Position numbers and translations under genes: made by a program
Part shown: in pieces, positions 16,427 to 25,206 of the stretch
How positions within the stretch are numbered: the stretch's first letter is position 1
Layout: every line of letters starts with the position of its first letter
Assembly (NCBI RefSeq): GCF_014305095.1
Contig: NZ_JACRUI010000002.1
Coordinates: forward strand, 248,001-312,000
Length of the DNA stretch: 64,000 nucleotides
Direction of reading: 5' to 3'
Source of the DNA: Flavobacterium kayseriense
GTDB lineage: Bacteria; Bacteroidota; Bacteroidia; Flavobacteriales; Flavobacteriaceae
Notes under the pieces: generated by a model
Told to the model about the DNA's origin: nothing
The model's database searches: none
What the model saw: the letters and a program-made list of their open reading frames with translations, nothing else

Positions 16427-16801
16427 ATGCAAAACAAAGATAAAAGTACTCATAATGAGCCTGAAGTACCTAGCAACAATAAAGAAGCAAACGGCAAAAT
16501 AAACAATGACAATAAGCAAGACGCTATGCTTAATGAGGAAATAGAGATTGATGCTGAGGGAAAGGAAACAATAGTTAAAAGAGCACATAATGCTGATGGA
16601 AGCGTCGCTCACATCCCTGAAGAAGATCGAACTTGGAACGAAAACGAAAGTTTGAGCCGAGGTGTTACAACAGAGGAAGAAGCTATGAAAACAGTAGAGA
16701 ATGAAGACTTAAACTCAGACATTACTGCAAACCGCTATCCTAACTCTCATCCAGACAATCATAAAGATAGAGGAAACATGAAATTAGGGGACGACGAATA
16801 A
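16427..16801 (+). CDS. Small acidic, probably disordered protein, unknown function
   Basis: The 124-residue product is rich in Asp, Glu, Asn and Lys, has no hydrophobic core, no signal peptide and no cysteine, so it is probably intrinsically disordered and cytoplasmic. The middle text DGSVAHIPEEDRTW is the only patch that looks structured. I do not recognise a family. Support for it being a gene: an ATG preceded by an AT-rich leader of over 100 bases, no overlap with other genes, and a terminator 17 bp past the stop. Its composition resembles stress or desiccation-type disordered proteins, but this is only a compositional remark. Confidence 0.7.
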   Translation: MQNKDKSTHNEPEVPSNNKEANGKINNDNKQDAMLNEEIEIDAEGKETIVKRAHNADGSVAHIPEEDRTWNENESLSRGVTTEEEAMKTVENEDLNSDITANRYPNSHPDNHKDRGNMKLGDDE

Positions 16802-16818
16802 AAACTATCGAAACTTAT

Positions 16819-16862
16819 AAATGAGCCATTACTAACCACAGTTAGCAATGGCTCATTTTTAA
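16819..16862. terminator. Bidirectional intrinsic terminator between convergent genes
   Basis: AAATGAGCCATT and AATGGCTCATTT form a 12-bp stem with a loop that itself pairs (CTAAC/GTTAG). Flanking T-runs (forward) and A-runs (reverse) suit both the acidic-protein gene and the phosphodiesterase gene. Confidence 0.8.
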
Positions 16863-16889
16863 TCTAAAACAAAACTACTCATACATTTT

Positions 16890-18083
16890 CTACTCATCTA
16901 ACATTCTTTTTACTTCTGAAAATTGACCATCTGTTGCTTCAATTTTTAGACCGAGAATATGAGCAATTAAGTTGTAAACGCTTACGTTTTGAAAAGTTGA
17001 CACCTTTTTATTGATTTTAAAATTAGGCCCTTTTGCATAAAAAATAGCATGCATATCCTTTATCTTATTGTCGTAACCATGTGTACCTCCCATTATTTGC
17101 TGGTTAGAATTTTTTACCAAACTATACCCTTTTTTTGCTTCAATAACATAGTCTAAATTTCGCTTATTAGAACCTAAATGCAGTCGTTTAGGGATAGCTT
17201 CCGATTTCCAAAATCGAATGTTTGGCACCCGGGACAATGCCTTACTCACTGAGTCTTTAGCCTCTGCTGTGGTACGAATACTCATAATGGGATTAATGAC
17301 ATCGGCCTGCTCCAGCCAATTCGGTTTTAAATAATCTAGGACAACTATTTTCTTATTATCGCTTATCTCCGTCATCCCGTGATCTGCTACCACAATCAAA
17401 TTTACACGCTTCCCAATTGCTAATGCATCTATTTTTTTTGACAATACACCAATTATGGAGTCCATCTTTTGAACCATAATTCTATTCTCTTGCGATAAAG
17501 GGCCAAAGGTATGTCCTGTATGATCTGGCTCATCAAAATATAATGTGATCAAATGCGGCCTCTCTTGCTCTGGTAATGCAAGCCATTGTAAAACAGTTTC
17601 TATGCGAGCCGTATAAGGTACTGAAGCATCATACGTTTTATAAATACTTGGGCTTTTTTCTCCCGTATCTGATCCTGGCCAGTAAAAAGAGGCTGTTTTT
17701 ACTCCTTGTTCTTCTGCAACATTCCAAATCGGATTTCCACCGTAAAAACTTGCATCCGTTTTAGCACTACTTCCCAATGAAAATTTCTTTTTTGTTGTAG
17801 GGTCATAAAAACTATTATTAACAATTCCATGATGGTCCGGATACAAACCTGTTACAATGCTATAGTGATTAGGAAAAGTCTTTGTTGGATAGGAAGGCTT
17901 CATTGACTTTGCCTTTACTCCGTTTTTAGCCAATTCATCTAAATTAGGTGTTTCAAAATACTTATTATAATCCCATCTAAATCCATCCAATGATACTAGG
18001 ACTACGTACGGTTTTTCATTTTGCTGCGCATAATTTGAAATAGATAACATAATCCCGAACAACATCACTATATATTTCTTCAT
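16890..18083 (-). CDS. Nucleotide pyrophosphatase/phosphodiesterase (ENPP-like, alkaline phosphatase superfamily)
   Basis: This 397-residue secreted enzyme has a signal peptide (MKKYIVMLFG to NYAQ), so it acts in the periplasm or outside. It matches the ENPP family: metal ligand D33 in LVSLDGFRWD, nucleophile T69 in PTKTFPNHYS, then GLYPDHHGIVNN, the metal-binding DEPDHTGHTFGP and VVADHGMTE, and the final histidine in GGTHGYDN. Family members cleave nucleotide pyrophosphates or phosphodiesters; the precise substrate is unknown. The gene stands alone, ending at a shared terminator and divergent from rmuC. Confidence 0.9.
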   Translation of the reverse strand: MKKYIVMLFGIMLSISNYAQQNEKPYVVLVSLDGFRWDYNKYFETPNLDELAKNGVKAKSMKPSYPTKTFPNHYSIVTGLYPDHHGIVNNSFYDPTTKKKFSLGSSAKTDASFYGGNPIWNVAEEQGVKTASFYWPGSDTGEKSPSIYKTYDASVPYTARIETVLQWLALPEQERPHLITLYFDEPDHTGHTFGPLSQENRIMVQKMDSIIGVLSKKIDALAIGKRVNLIVVADHGMTEISDNKKIVVLDYLKPNWLEQADVINPIMSIRTTAEAKDSVSKALSRVPNIRFWKSEAIPKRLHLGSNKRNLDYVIEAKKGYSLVKNSNQQIMGGTHGYDNKIKDMHAIFYAKGPNFKINKKVSTFQNVSVYNLIAHILGLKIEATDGQFSEVKRMLDE

Positions 18084-18252
18084 TTTCTATTTTTTACTTT
18101 TTGGTAAAGATATTATATCCCACGGTTTTTTATTGTTAAGAAACTATAATTAAAATTTGGACAAAACTGACGAAACTACTATTTCTATCCAAAAGATTCC
18201 TCTCACCATTGATATAAATCCTTACTTTTACCTTTTGCAAAAACTCTTATTA

Positions 18253-19623
18253 ATGTCTGACCTTATTTCTTTTTTATTTATCTTCCTCATTGCGCTTGTA
18301 CTTGGTCTTTTTCTTGGAAAATTAATTTTTTCCGCTCGTTTTCAATCTGAAAAAATCAGTTTGGAAGAGAAGCTAATTGCTTTACGGACACAGTTCGAGC
18401 AACAAAAATCACAATTTTTGAATGATAAAAACACTGTGGAAAAACAATTAGAACTATTTAATTCTGAAAAAGAAACTATTCGACGTGAAAAGGATAGTTT
18501 GGCAATACAGCTATCAAAAAAAGAAGTAGATTTTGAAAACCTATGGGAACGCAATAAAGAGCAAAAAGACGAAGTTGAAAAGCTTCAAGAAAAATTCACC
18601 AAAGAGTTTGAAAATTTAGCTAATAAAATTTTAGACGAAAAATCAAATAAATTCACTGAACAGAATAAAGAAAACATGAAAAACATCTTGTCGCCTTTGC
18701 AAGACAAGATTCAATTATTTGAGAAAAAAGTAGAAGACACCCATAAGGAAAGTATTGACTATCATGCGGCTTTGCGTCAGCAAATTTTAGGATTACGTGA
18801 GATGAACATTCAAATGAGCAAAGAAACTATTAACCTTACCAAAGCGTTAAAGGGTGATAGCAAAATGCAAGGGAATTGGGGCGAACTGGTGTTAGAACGT
18901 GTATTAGAAAAATCAGGCTTAGAAAAAGGGCGTGAATACGAAGTACAGCAAGCCTTTACTAGAGAAGATGGCAGCCGCGTATTTCCTGATGTAGTAATTA
19001 ATTTACCTGATGGTAAAAAGATGATTGTCGATTCTAAGGTTTCGTTAACCGCATATGAAAAATATATTAATGAAGAAGATGATGAGATAAAAATTAGCTA
19101 TTTAAAAGAGCACGTAAACTCTATAAAACGTCATGTGGAGCAATTAGGAAACAAAAATTACCAAGATTTGTATCAGATTGAAAGTCCTGATTTCGTTTTA
19201 TTGTTTATTCCTATCGAACCAGCATTTGCGATGGCTTTGAATGAAGACACTACTTTATACAACAAAGCATTCGAAAAAAACATCGTAATTGTAACCCCTG
19301 CTACATTACTTGCTACATTGCGAACTATAGATAGTATGTGGGCAAATCAAAAACAACAAGAAAATGCCTTCGAAATTGCAAGGCAAGCAGGCGCATTGTA
19401 TGATAAATTTGAAGGTTTTGTAACTGATTTAATAAAAATTGGTAAAAAAATTGATGAAAGCAAGACAGAATATAGCAGTGCAATGAATAAATTAGTAGAT
19501 GGGAAAGGAAACCTAATTACTAGTGTTGAAAAATTAAAGAAAATGGGAGCTAAAGCTAAAAAATCGCTTCCAGAGAGTATTATCAATCGAGCCAACAAGG
19601 AGGATAACGAACTATTAAACTAA
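18253..19623 (+). CDS. rmuC: DNA recombination protein RmuC homolog
   Basis: This 456-residue protein has an N-terminal membrane helix (LISFLFIFLIALVLGLFLG), a coiled coil of roughly 150 residues rich in Lys, Glu and Gln, and the RmuC nuclease-like domain. Motifs include GNWGELVLERVLEKSGL, FPDVVINLPDGKKMIVDSKVS and PATLLATLRTIDSMW. RmuC is thought to restrain inversions at short inverted repeats. The frame is open upstream to a TTG at 18157, but the ATG at 18253 places the membrane helix at the very N-terminus, as in the family. The next gene follows after 6 bp. Confidence 0.92.
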   Translation: MSDLISFLFIFLIALVLGLFLGKLIFSARFQSEKISLEEKLIALRTQFEQQKSQFLNDKNTVEKQLELFNSEKETIRREKDSLAIQLSKKEVDFENLWERNKEQKDEVEKLQEKFTKEFENLANKILDEKSNKFTEQNKENMKNILSPLQDKIQLFEKKVEDTHKESIDYHAALRQQILGLREMNIQMSKETINLTKALKGDSKMQGNWGELVLERVLEKSGLEKGREYEVQQAFTREDGSRVFPDVVINLPDGKKMIVDSKVSLTAYEKYINEEDDEIKISYLKEHVNSIKRHVEQLGNKNYQDLYQIESPDFVLLFIPIEPAFAMALNEDTTLYNKAFEKNIVIVTPATLLATLRTIDSMWANQKQQENAFEIARQAGALYDKFEGFVTDLIKIGKKIDESKTEYSSAMNKLVDGKGNLITSVEKLKKMGAKAKKSLPESIINRANKEDNELLN

Positions 19624-19629
19624 ACCATT

Positions 19630-19995
19630 ATGAAAAAATTTATTTACGTGCTTACTGCAGTTGTTCTATTATCAGTAGTAGGTTATTTTACATTTATTTA
19701 CAACGCAACCTACAGCGAAGGGGTTCGCTCAGGCCAACTAATAAAATTTAGTAATAAAGGGATAGTTTTTAAAACTTGGGAAGGTGAAATAAGCCAAGGA
19801 ATTTCTGGAGCACAAATCTTTTCCTTTTCAGTATTAGACAAAGACAAACGAGTCATAACAGATTTGCAAAAATTTGAAGGCAAATACATCAAAGTAAAAT
19901 ATATTGAACGTTATAAAACTTTTGCTTGGTGGGGCGATTCAAAATATTTTATTATCGATGTAAAAGAAGAAGACTCTCCTTACCGCTTTAAATAA
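19630..19995 (+). CDS. Small membrane-anchored protein of unknown function
   Basis: This 121-residue protein has one N-terminal membrane helix or signal anchor (to about residue 27) and a soluble domain rich in beta-prone residues, with text YSEGVRSGQLIKFSNKG and KYIKVKYIERYK. I know of similar Bacteroidota proteins, sometimes labelled 6-phosphogluconate dehydrogenase in databases, but nothing in this sequence supports that enzyme (no Rossmann motif, far too short). The GVRSGQL...FSNKG pattern recalls a small beta-barrel. It is tightly spaced between rmuC (6 bp) and the thioesterase gene (5 bp), so the three form an operon. Confidence 0.75.
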   Translation: MKKFIYVLTAVVLLSVVGYFTFIYNATYSEGVRSGQLIKFSNKGIVFKTWEGEISQGISGAQIFSFSVLDKDKRVITDLQKFEGKYIKVKYIERYKTFAWWGDSKYFIIDVKEEDSPYRFK

Positions 19996-20000
19996 ATAAT

Positions 20001-20549
20001 ATGACAAATAATTATAAAACGGTTGAATCATCAGATATCACCATTTCAGAGCTAATGCTTCCCTCTCACACTAACTTTAGTGGTAAAATTCATGGAGGTT
20101 ACATTTTATCACTGCTAGATCAAATCGCTTTTGCCTGTGCTTCTAAATTCTCAGGCAACTATTGTGTAACTGCCAGTGTAGATACGGTAGATTTTCTCAG
20201 TCCTATAGAAGTAGGTGAATTAGTAACAATGAAAGCTAGCGTAAACTATGTAGGTAATAGCTCTATGATTGTAGGTATTCGAGTTGAATCAGAGAATATC
20301 CAGACTGGCGCTAAAAAGCATTGTAATTCCTCCTACTTCACGATGGTATCTAAAGATGCGCAGGGAAATAACGCCAAAGTACCGGGTTTAATACTTTCTA
20401 CTGAAAAGCAAGTAAGACGTTTTATTAATTGTCTAAAACAAATATCATTGAAGAAAGAAAAAGATCGACATGAGGAACACTATGATTATGGTAGTAAGGA
20501 AGCAATAGACAATTTAGCCCAATATCGGGTTTCTGTTCAAATACATTAA
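20001..20549 (+). CDS. Acyl-CoA thioesterase, hotdog fold
   Basis: This 182-residue cytoplasmic hotdog protein is probably a broad acyl-CoA hydrolase. The motif HTNFSGKIHGGYILSLLDQ carries the helix-capping HGG and catalytic-type aspartate of the YciA/BFIT-like branch, followed by CVTASVDTVDFLSPIEVGE, the characteristic central strand pair. The C-terminal 35 residues are charged and extend beyond a single domain. Thioesterases of this type adjust acyl-CoA pools. The gene is the last of the rmuC cluster. Confidence 0.88.
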   Translation: MTNNYKTVESSDITISELMLPSHTNFSGKIHGGYILSLLDQIAFACASKFSGNYCVTASVDTVDFLSPIEVGELVTMKASVNYVGNSSMIVGIRVESENIQTGAKKHCNSSYFTMVSKDAQGNNAKVPGLILSTEKQVRRFINCLKQISLKKEKDRHEEHYDYGSKEAIDNLAQYRVSVQIH

Positions 20550-20662
20550 GAATAAAAAAGTGGTGACTTATATTGAGCTTTAGAGGGGTGTTTTTTCAGT
20601 AAAAAATTAGAAAATAACCTTATTTTTTCGTAACTTTAGTAGTGGACTAAAAAGCTAAGAAA

Positions 20663-21199
20663 ATGAAAAAAACACTACTCCTCCTCTTGCTTAGTTTCAT
20701 TACTGTTGGTGCTCAAGAAAAATGGAGCACAGATAAAGCTTTGGTATCTTTTGAAGCTTCAGTTCCTTTTTTTGAACCTATACAAGCTAAAAGCAGTACC
20801 ACACATTGTCTTTTAAACATAAAAAAAGAAACAATTGTTTTTGTGGTTTACGTAAAGGATTTTCGTTTTGAAAGATCACTGATGCAACAACATTTTAACG
20901 AAAACTATTTAGAGACTAAGAGGTATCCAAAAGCCATCTTCAAAGGAACAATATTGAAATTTGATTTATCTAAAATTAACAATTTCCAAAGTACATATGT
21001 AGTTGAAGGTACCATTACAATACATGGTAAGTCCAAAAAAATGCGAGTTCCCGCTTATTTTAAAAAAATTGGAAACAAATTAGAATTGGCAACTAGTTTT
21101 AACCTGAATACAGATGACTTTAATATTCAAATACCGTATCTCGTTCGTGATAAAATCGCAAAAAATGTACACGTAAGTTTGGTGGCAATGCTAGAATAA
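20663..21199 (+). CDS. YceI-family periplasmic protein
   Basis: This 178-residue protein has a signal peptide (MKKTLLLLLLSFITVGAQ) followed by a YceI-like lipocalin-shaped domain. Typical features are WSTDKALVSFEAS near the start, the segment HFNENYLETKRYPKAIFKG, and the closing pattern VEGTITIHGKSKKMRVP. Members bind polyisoprenoids or other long lipids in the periplasm. A TAACTTTA -7-like element lies at about 20651. The gene ends 4 bp before the convergent epimerase gene, with no terminator visible between them. Confidence 0.88.
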   Translation: MKKTLLLLLLSFITVGAQEKWSTDKALVSFEASVPFFEPIQAKSSTTHCLLNIKKETIVFVVYVKDFRFERSLMQQHFNENYLETKRYPKAIFKGTILKFDLSKINNFQSTYVVEGTITIHGKSKKMRVPAYFKKIGNKLELATSFNLNTDDFNIQIPYLVRDKIAKNVHVSLVAMLE

Positions 21200-21203
21200 A
21201 TAT

Positions 21204-22112
21204 CTATACACACGACCTTATTGCGTCCTCTAATTTTTGCCATTTGAATGTGAAACCTACTGACTTTATCTTTTCGTTTGACACTCTTCTGCCGGTTAAA
21301 AGCAGTTTTGCCATTTCCCCGAGTGCTAATTTCATTAAAAAAGCGGGTACATTAGGTAGCCAAATTTTATATCCATAAACGCTAGCAAAGGTATCTGAGA
21401 AGCTAGCATTTGTAGTATCATCAGTAATAGCAGCATTATAAGCACCACTCATATCTGTATTTTCTAGTGCTTCAAGGTAAATAGCACACAAATCATCAAT
21501 ATGAATCCAAGGCATGTATTGTGAACCTGAACCTAAAGCCGCACCCAGTTTGTATTTGAATATTGGCTTCAGTTTTTCAAGAAAACCATCATTTTTACCT
21601 AAAACTAATCCGGTCCGAACTTTTACAGTGCGGATACCTTCTCTTTGAAATTCATTTGCTACGGCCTCCCATTTTTGACAAGTTAAACCCAAGAAGTCAT
21701 TAGCAGGTTTCTGCTCTTCGACACAAATAGCCTGCCCATTAATCGCTCCATATATACCTACTCCGGATGCAGATATAAATGCCTCTAGTTTTTTACTATG
21801 TTTTTTTACCACACCATAAATAAGTTGCGCAGACTGTTCTCTACTATTAATGATAGCTTCCTTACGTTCTTTTGTCCAGCGCTTGCCAGCTATGTTTTCG
21901 CCAGCTAGATGAATAATGTAGTCAGCTTTAAGGACTGACTCTTTATCGATAACCTGCTTTTTAACATCCCATGTGTAATAAAATACGGAATCTGTATTAT
22001 TTTTTTTTGTCCTACTTAAGATCGAAACACTGTATCCATTTTCCAATAACAAATCTGTTAAATGCCTCCCAACAAAGCCCGTACCTCCCGTAATCAAAAC
22101 ATTTTTTTTCAT
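21204..22112 (-). CDS. TIGR01777-family NAD(P)-dependent epimerase (YfcH/SDR39U1-like)
   Basis: This 302-residue extended short-chain dehydrogenase has the N-terminal Rossmann motif TGGTGFVGRHL, the segment ADYIIHLAGENIAGKRW that is specific to the TIGR01777 group, and the C-terminal DUF1731-type region (from about residue 255) ending SVGFTFKWQKLEDAI. No substrate is known for the group. It diverges from the TetR-type gene across a spacer of about 110 bp that contains a strong inverted repeat, so the two may share regulation. Confidence 0.88.
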   Translation of the reverse strand: MKKNVLITGGTGFVGRHLTDLLLENGYSVSILSRTKKNNTDSVFYYTWDVKKQVIDKESVLKADYIIHLAGENIAGKRWTKERKEAIINSREQSAQLIYGVVKKHSKKLEAFISASGVGIYGAINGQAICVEEQKPANDFLGLTCQKWEAVANEFQREGIRTVKVRTGLVLGKNDGFLEKLKPIFKYKLGAALGSGSQYMPWIHIDDLCAIYLEALENTDMSGAYNAAITDDTTNASFSDTFASVYGYKIWLPNVPAFLMKLALGEMAKLLLTGRRVSNEKIKSVGFTFKWQKLEDAIRSCV

Positions 22113-22159
22113 AACTTTATTGTTTAAATTCTACTCAGGTAAAGATACAAAATAAATTT

Positions 22160-22189
22160 TGTTTAACTTTACCGAATAATTGTTAAACA
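22160..22189. promoter_or_regulatory. Inverted-repeat operator candidate at the divergent TetR promoter
   Basis: TGTTTAAC and GTTAAACA are perfect 8-bp inverted arms with a 14-base spacer. A TATCTTTA -7-like element follows within a few bases, so bound protein would block or shape transcription of the rightward operon. Autoregulation by the TetR-type product is the simple reading; the MerR/B12 regulator is an alternative. Confidence 0.5.
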
Positions 22190-22224
22190 TTTATTATCTT
22201 TATACTCTAAATAAACAAGAAAAA

Positions 22225-22884
22225 ATGGCAACCAAGAAATCTAAAATAACAAAAGAATCTATTGTGTCTATGTATATGAACTACACTTTAGAACATAATG
22301 AGAAGCCTAAGTCAGTATATCTCTTTACTAAAATGAATGATTTTACCGAAGCTGAATTCTACAGTTTTTTTGGTAATCTAGAAAATATTGAGACAATAGT
22401 ATACGATATGTTTTTTGAAAAAACAGTCGAATTGATTCATACTGATGCGAACTACGAGACCTATGACATGAAAAGTAAATTACTCAGTTTTTACTTTACA
22501 TTCTTCGAATTGTTAACAGCTAACCGTAGTTATGTTTTGATGAGTTTGCAACAAAACAAAAATCAACTCAAAAACTTGATGCAACTATCAAGCTTACGAA
22601 CAAGTTTTAAAAATTACATTGCTGAAATTACTACAGATGAAATTTTAATTGAGCAGGAAAAAATACAAGAATTACAAGAGAAAGCAATTCAAGAAAGTGC
22701 ATGGGTACAATTCCTCTTCACTTTGAAATTCTGGATGGAAGATGGATCGGCAGCCTTTGAGAAAACAGATATTTACATTGAGAAATCAGTAAAATTAAGT
22801 TTTGACTTAATGAATATCGCGCCAATCAACAGCCTTATTGACTTTGGGAAATTTATTTTCAAAGAAAAAACACAAAAAAAATAA
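22225..22884 (+). CDS. TetR/AcrR-like transcriptional regulator
   Basis: The 219-residue helical protein begins MATKKSKITK and has a TetR-like N-terminal helix-turn-helix region (about 8-60; FTKMNDFTEAEFYSFFGNLENI), then an all-helical ligand domain. The recognition helix is atypical and there is no textbook TetR signature, so detection relies on overall layout. The frame is open back to 22180, but the candidate operator and -7 element occupy that stretch, favouring the ATG at 22225. The next gene begins directly after the stop codon, giving tight coupling to the UbiB-like kinase. Confidence 0.72.
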   Translation: MATKKSKITKESIVSMYMNYTLEHNEKPKSVYLFTKMNDFTEAEFYSFFGNLENIETIVYDMFFEKTVELIHTDANYETYDMKSKLLSFYFTFFELLTANRSYVLMSLQQNKNQLKNLMQLSSLRTSFKNYIAEITTDEILIEQEKIQELQEKAIQESAWVQFLFTLKFWMEDGSAAFEKTDIYIEKSVKLSFDLMNIAPINSLIDFGKFIFKEKTQKK

Positions 22885-24183
22885 ATGAAAACAATCGATT
22901 ATATTCCAACCTCAAAAATTGAACGAGCTACAAAACTCGTGCAAACAGGAGCAAAAGTGGGTGTGAATTATTTAAAATATTACGGAGAGAAAATCGTTAA
23001 TTCTGATTTAACTCGTGATAAACTGAATGAAAGCAATGCCGAAGACATATATGACGGACTTAAAAGCTTAAAAGGTAGCGCCTTGAAAGTAGCTCAAATG
23101 TTAAGCATGGATAAGAATTTCTTGCCGCAAGCTTATGTTGAGAAGTTTTCATTGTCACAATTCTCAGTTCCACCACTCTCAGCTCCGTTAGTGCTAAAAA
23201 CATTCAAAAATAATTTTGGGAAAACTCCTTATGAGATATTTGATGAATTTAATCCTAATTCAGTTAACGCTGCGAGCATTGGTCAAGTTCACTTAGCAGT
23301 TAAAAACAACAAAAAGTTAGCAGTTAAAATTCAATACCCGGGAGTTGCTAACAGCATTTCATCTGACCTCGCTTTAGTTAAACCTATAGCTATCAGAATG
23401 TTTAACTTACAAGGAAAAGACTCTGATAAATATTTTAAAGAAGTTGAAGACAAATTAATTGAAGAAACGAATTACTTATTAGAATTAAAGCAAAGCCAAG
23501 AAGTTGTGGCGGCTTGTAAAAAAATAGAAAATTTAGTTTTTCCAGAATACTATCCTGAATTTTCATCAGAGAAAATTATCACTATGGATTGGATGTCAGG
23601 TGTACATTTATCTGAATTTAAAAATTCTGATCCTATCGTGGCAAATAAAGTAGGTCAAGCATTGTGGGATTTTTATATGTATCAAATACACATACTTAAA
23701 AAAGTTCACGCTGATCCACATCCAGGAAATTTTTTGATTAACGAAAAAGATGAACTAGTTGCATTAGATTTTGGATGTATGAAAACTATCCCTAACGACT
23801 TCTACGTTCCTTATTTTGAATTAATTGACAAAAACGTAATCGATAATAAAGCACTGTTCAAAGAAAAGCTATTTAATTTAGAGATTTTGAGAACAGATGA
23901 CACTAAAGAGGAGATTGCATATTTCACGCAAATGTTTCATGACTTACTTTCTTTATTCACGCAACCTTTCCAATCAGAGACTTTTGATTTTTCTGATGAA
24001 GTATTCTTTGAAAATATTGCTAAACTAGGAGAACGTTTTGCAAATGATACTAATTTGAAAAAAATGAATGGTAACCGAGGATCTAAACATTTTATCTATA
24101 TCAATCGAACTTTCTTTGGTTTGTACAACCTTATGTTCGATTTGAAAGCGGAGATAAAAGTAAATGATTATTTAAAATATTAG
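22885..24183 (+). CDS. ABC1/AarF/UbiB atypical kinase family protein
   Basis: This 432-residue protein of the UbiB/COQ8 atypical kinase family has the Ala-rich nucleotide loop NAASIGQVHLA, the lysine in LAVKIQYPG, the catalytic HADPHPGNFL and the metal-binding LDFGCMK. The N-terminal family motif KxGQ appears as K68-V-A-Q71, with alanine in place of glycine. There is no C-terminal membrane helix of the proteobacterial UbiB type. Members support quinone or other lipid metabolism. In this context (carotenoid and photolyase genes nearby) a role in isoprenoid or membrane stress is plausible but unproven. It abuts the TetR-type gene. Confidence 0.87.
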   Translation: MKTIDYIPTSKIERATKLVQTGAKVGVNYLKYYGEKIVNSDLTRDKLNESNAEDIYDGLKSLKGSALKVAQMLSMDKNFLPQAYVEKFSLSQFSVPPLSAPLVLKTFKNNFGKTPYEIFDEFNPNSVNAASIGQVHLAVKNNKKLAVKIQYPGVANSISSDLALVKPIAIRMFNLQGKDSDKYFKEVEDKLIEETNYLLELKQSQEVVAACKKIENLVFPEYYPEFSSEKIITMDWMSGVHLSEFKNSDPIVANKVGQALWDFYMYQIHILKKVHADPHPGNFLINEKDELVALDFGCMKTIPNDFYVPYFELIDKNVIDNKALFKEKLFNLEILRTDDTKEEIAYFTQMFHDLLSLFTQPFQSETFDFSDEVFFENIAKLGERFANDTNLKKMNGNRGSKHFIYINRTFFGLYNLMFDLKAEIKVNDYLKY

Positions 24184-24186
24184 CAA

Positions 24187-24468
24187 ATGGTGGCAGCACA
24201 TTTAACTAATTTAGAAAAAGACCGCGTCATTGAAATGGCTTGGGAAGACCGTACCACTTTTGAAGCAATTCATTTACAGTTTGGTTTAAAAGAGCAAGAG
24301 GTGATCGATTTGATGCGAGCTGAAATGAAGCCTTCTAGCTTTAGAATGTGGAGAGCTCGTGTACAAGGTCGAAAAACCAAGCACGAAAAGCTACGTAACT
24401 TTACTGAAGGACGCTTTAAATGCACAATGCAAAGACAAATAAATAACAATAAAATATCCAAGCGCTAG
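24187..24468 (+). CDS. TIGR03643/DUF2805 family protein
   Basis: This 93-residue basic protein has the family text DRVIEMAWEDRTTFEAIHLQ followed by GLKEQEVIDLMR and SSFRMWRARVQGRKTKHEKLR, an HTH-like helical arrangement that could bind nucleic acid. The family is uncharacterised and often occurs beside photolyase/cryptochrome and SDR genes, as here. It lies 3 bp after the UbiB-like gene and is clearly in the same operon. Confidence 0.88.
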   Translation: MVAAHLTNLEKDRVIEMAWEDRTTFEAIHLQFGLKEQEVIDLMRAEMKPSSFRMWRARVQGRKTKHEKLRNFTEGRFKCTMQRQINNNKISKR

Positions 24469-24493
24469 TCGATTGGCTCATAAAAAATCAATT

Positions 24494-25177
24494 ATGAAAA
24501 ACATAGTTATAGTAGGTGGTAGTAAAGGCATAGGTAGCGCTATTTTATTACAACAGTTAGAAAATAATTACATTTATAACATTAGCAGAAATGCACCAGA
24601 AATTACGCATCCTAACTTGAAACATTTTCCATTAGACATCTTACAAGATTCACTTCCGGAAATTGAAAATGTAGATACCTTAATTTATTGCCCAGGATCT
24701 ATTAACCTAAAACCAATCGGTAATTTGAGCATTGATGATTTCAGAAATGACTTTGAAATCAATGTTATTGGAGCGGTTAAAACGATTCAAAAATACTTAC
24801 CTGCCTTGAAAAAAGGAACCAATCCATCGATTGTACTTTTTAGTACCGTTGCAGCAAAACTAGGTATGCCTTTTCATGCGAGTATCGCGACAGCAAAAGC
24901 GGGTGTAGAAGGTTTAGTAAAATCATTAGGAGCAGAACTAGCAGCGACGATTAGAATCAACGCTATTGCTCCAACTATTACGGAGACTTCTTTATCTGCA
25001 AACATCTTAAGAAATGATAGAATGAAAGACATGATGATAGAACGCCATCCCATGAAAGGATATCTAAAACCATCTGAAGTGGCAGATATGGCTGACTTCT
25101 TAATCTCAGACAAAGCAAAATCAATTTCAGGACAAGTTTTTGAAATGGACTACGGAATTGTAACTTTTAAAATATAA
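24494..25177 (+). CDS. Short-chain dehydrogenase/reductase
   Basis: This 227-residue SDR has the N-terminal cofactor motif [10 protein letters not shown], a catalytic-region serine in [11 protein letters not shown] and the usual helix after it. The YxxxK catalytic pair is not typical: the expected tyrosine position reads [10 protein letters not shown], with histidine before the lysine helix. It may therefore be an atypical or non-dehydrogenase member. The C-terminus [10 protein letters not shown] is standard. The frame is open to a TTG at 24473, but the ATG at 24494 is directly before the cofactor fold. It lies in the light-stress-type operon. Confidence 0.85.
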   Translation: MKNIVIVGGSKGIGSAILLQQLENNYIYNISRNAPEITHPNLKHFPLDILQDSLPEIENVDTLIYCPGSINLKPIGNLSIDDFRNDFEINVIGAVKTIQKYLPALKKGTNPSIVLFSTVAAKLGMPFHASIATAKAGVEGLVKSLGAELAATIRINAIAPTITETSLSANILRNDRMKDMMIERHPMKGYLKPSEVADMADFLISDKAKSISGQVFEMDYGIVTFKI

Positions 25178-25206
25178 TTATCACTCAATACAGCAGAAGC
25201 AAGCAC

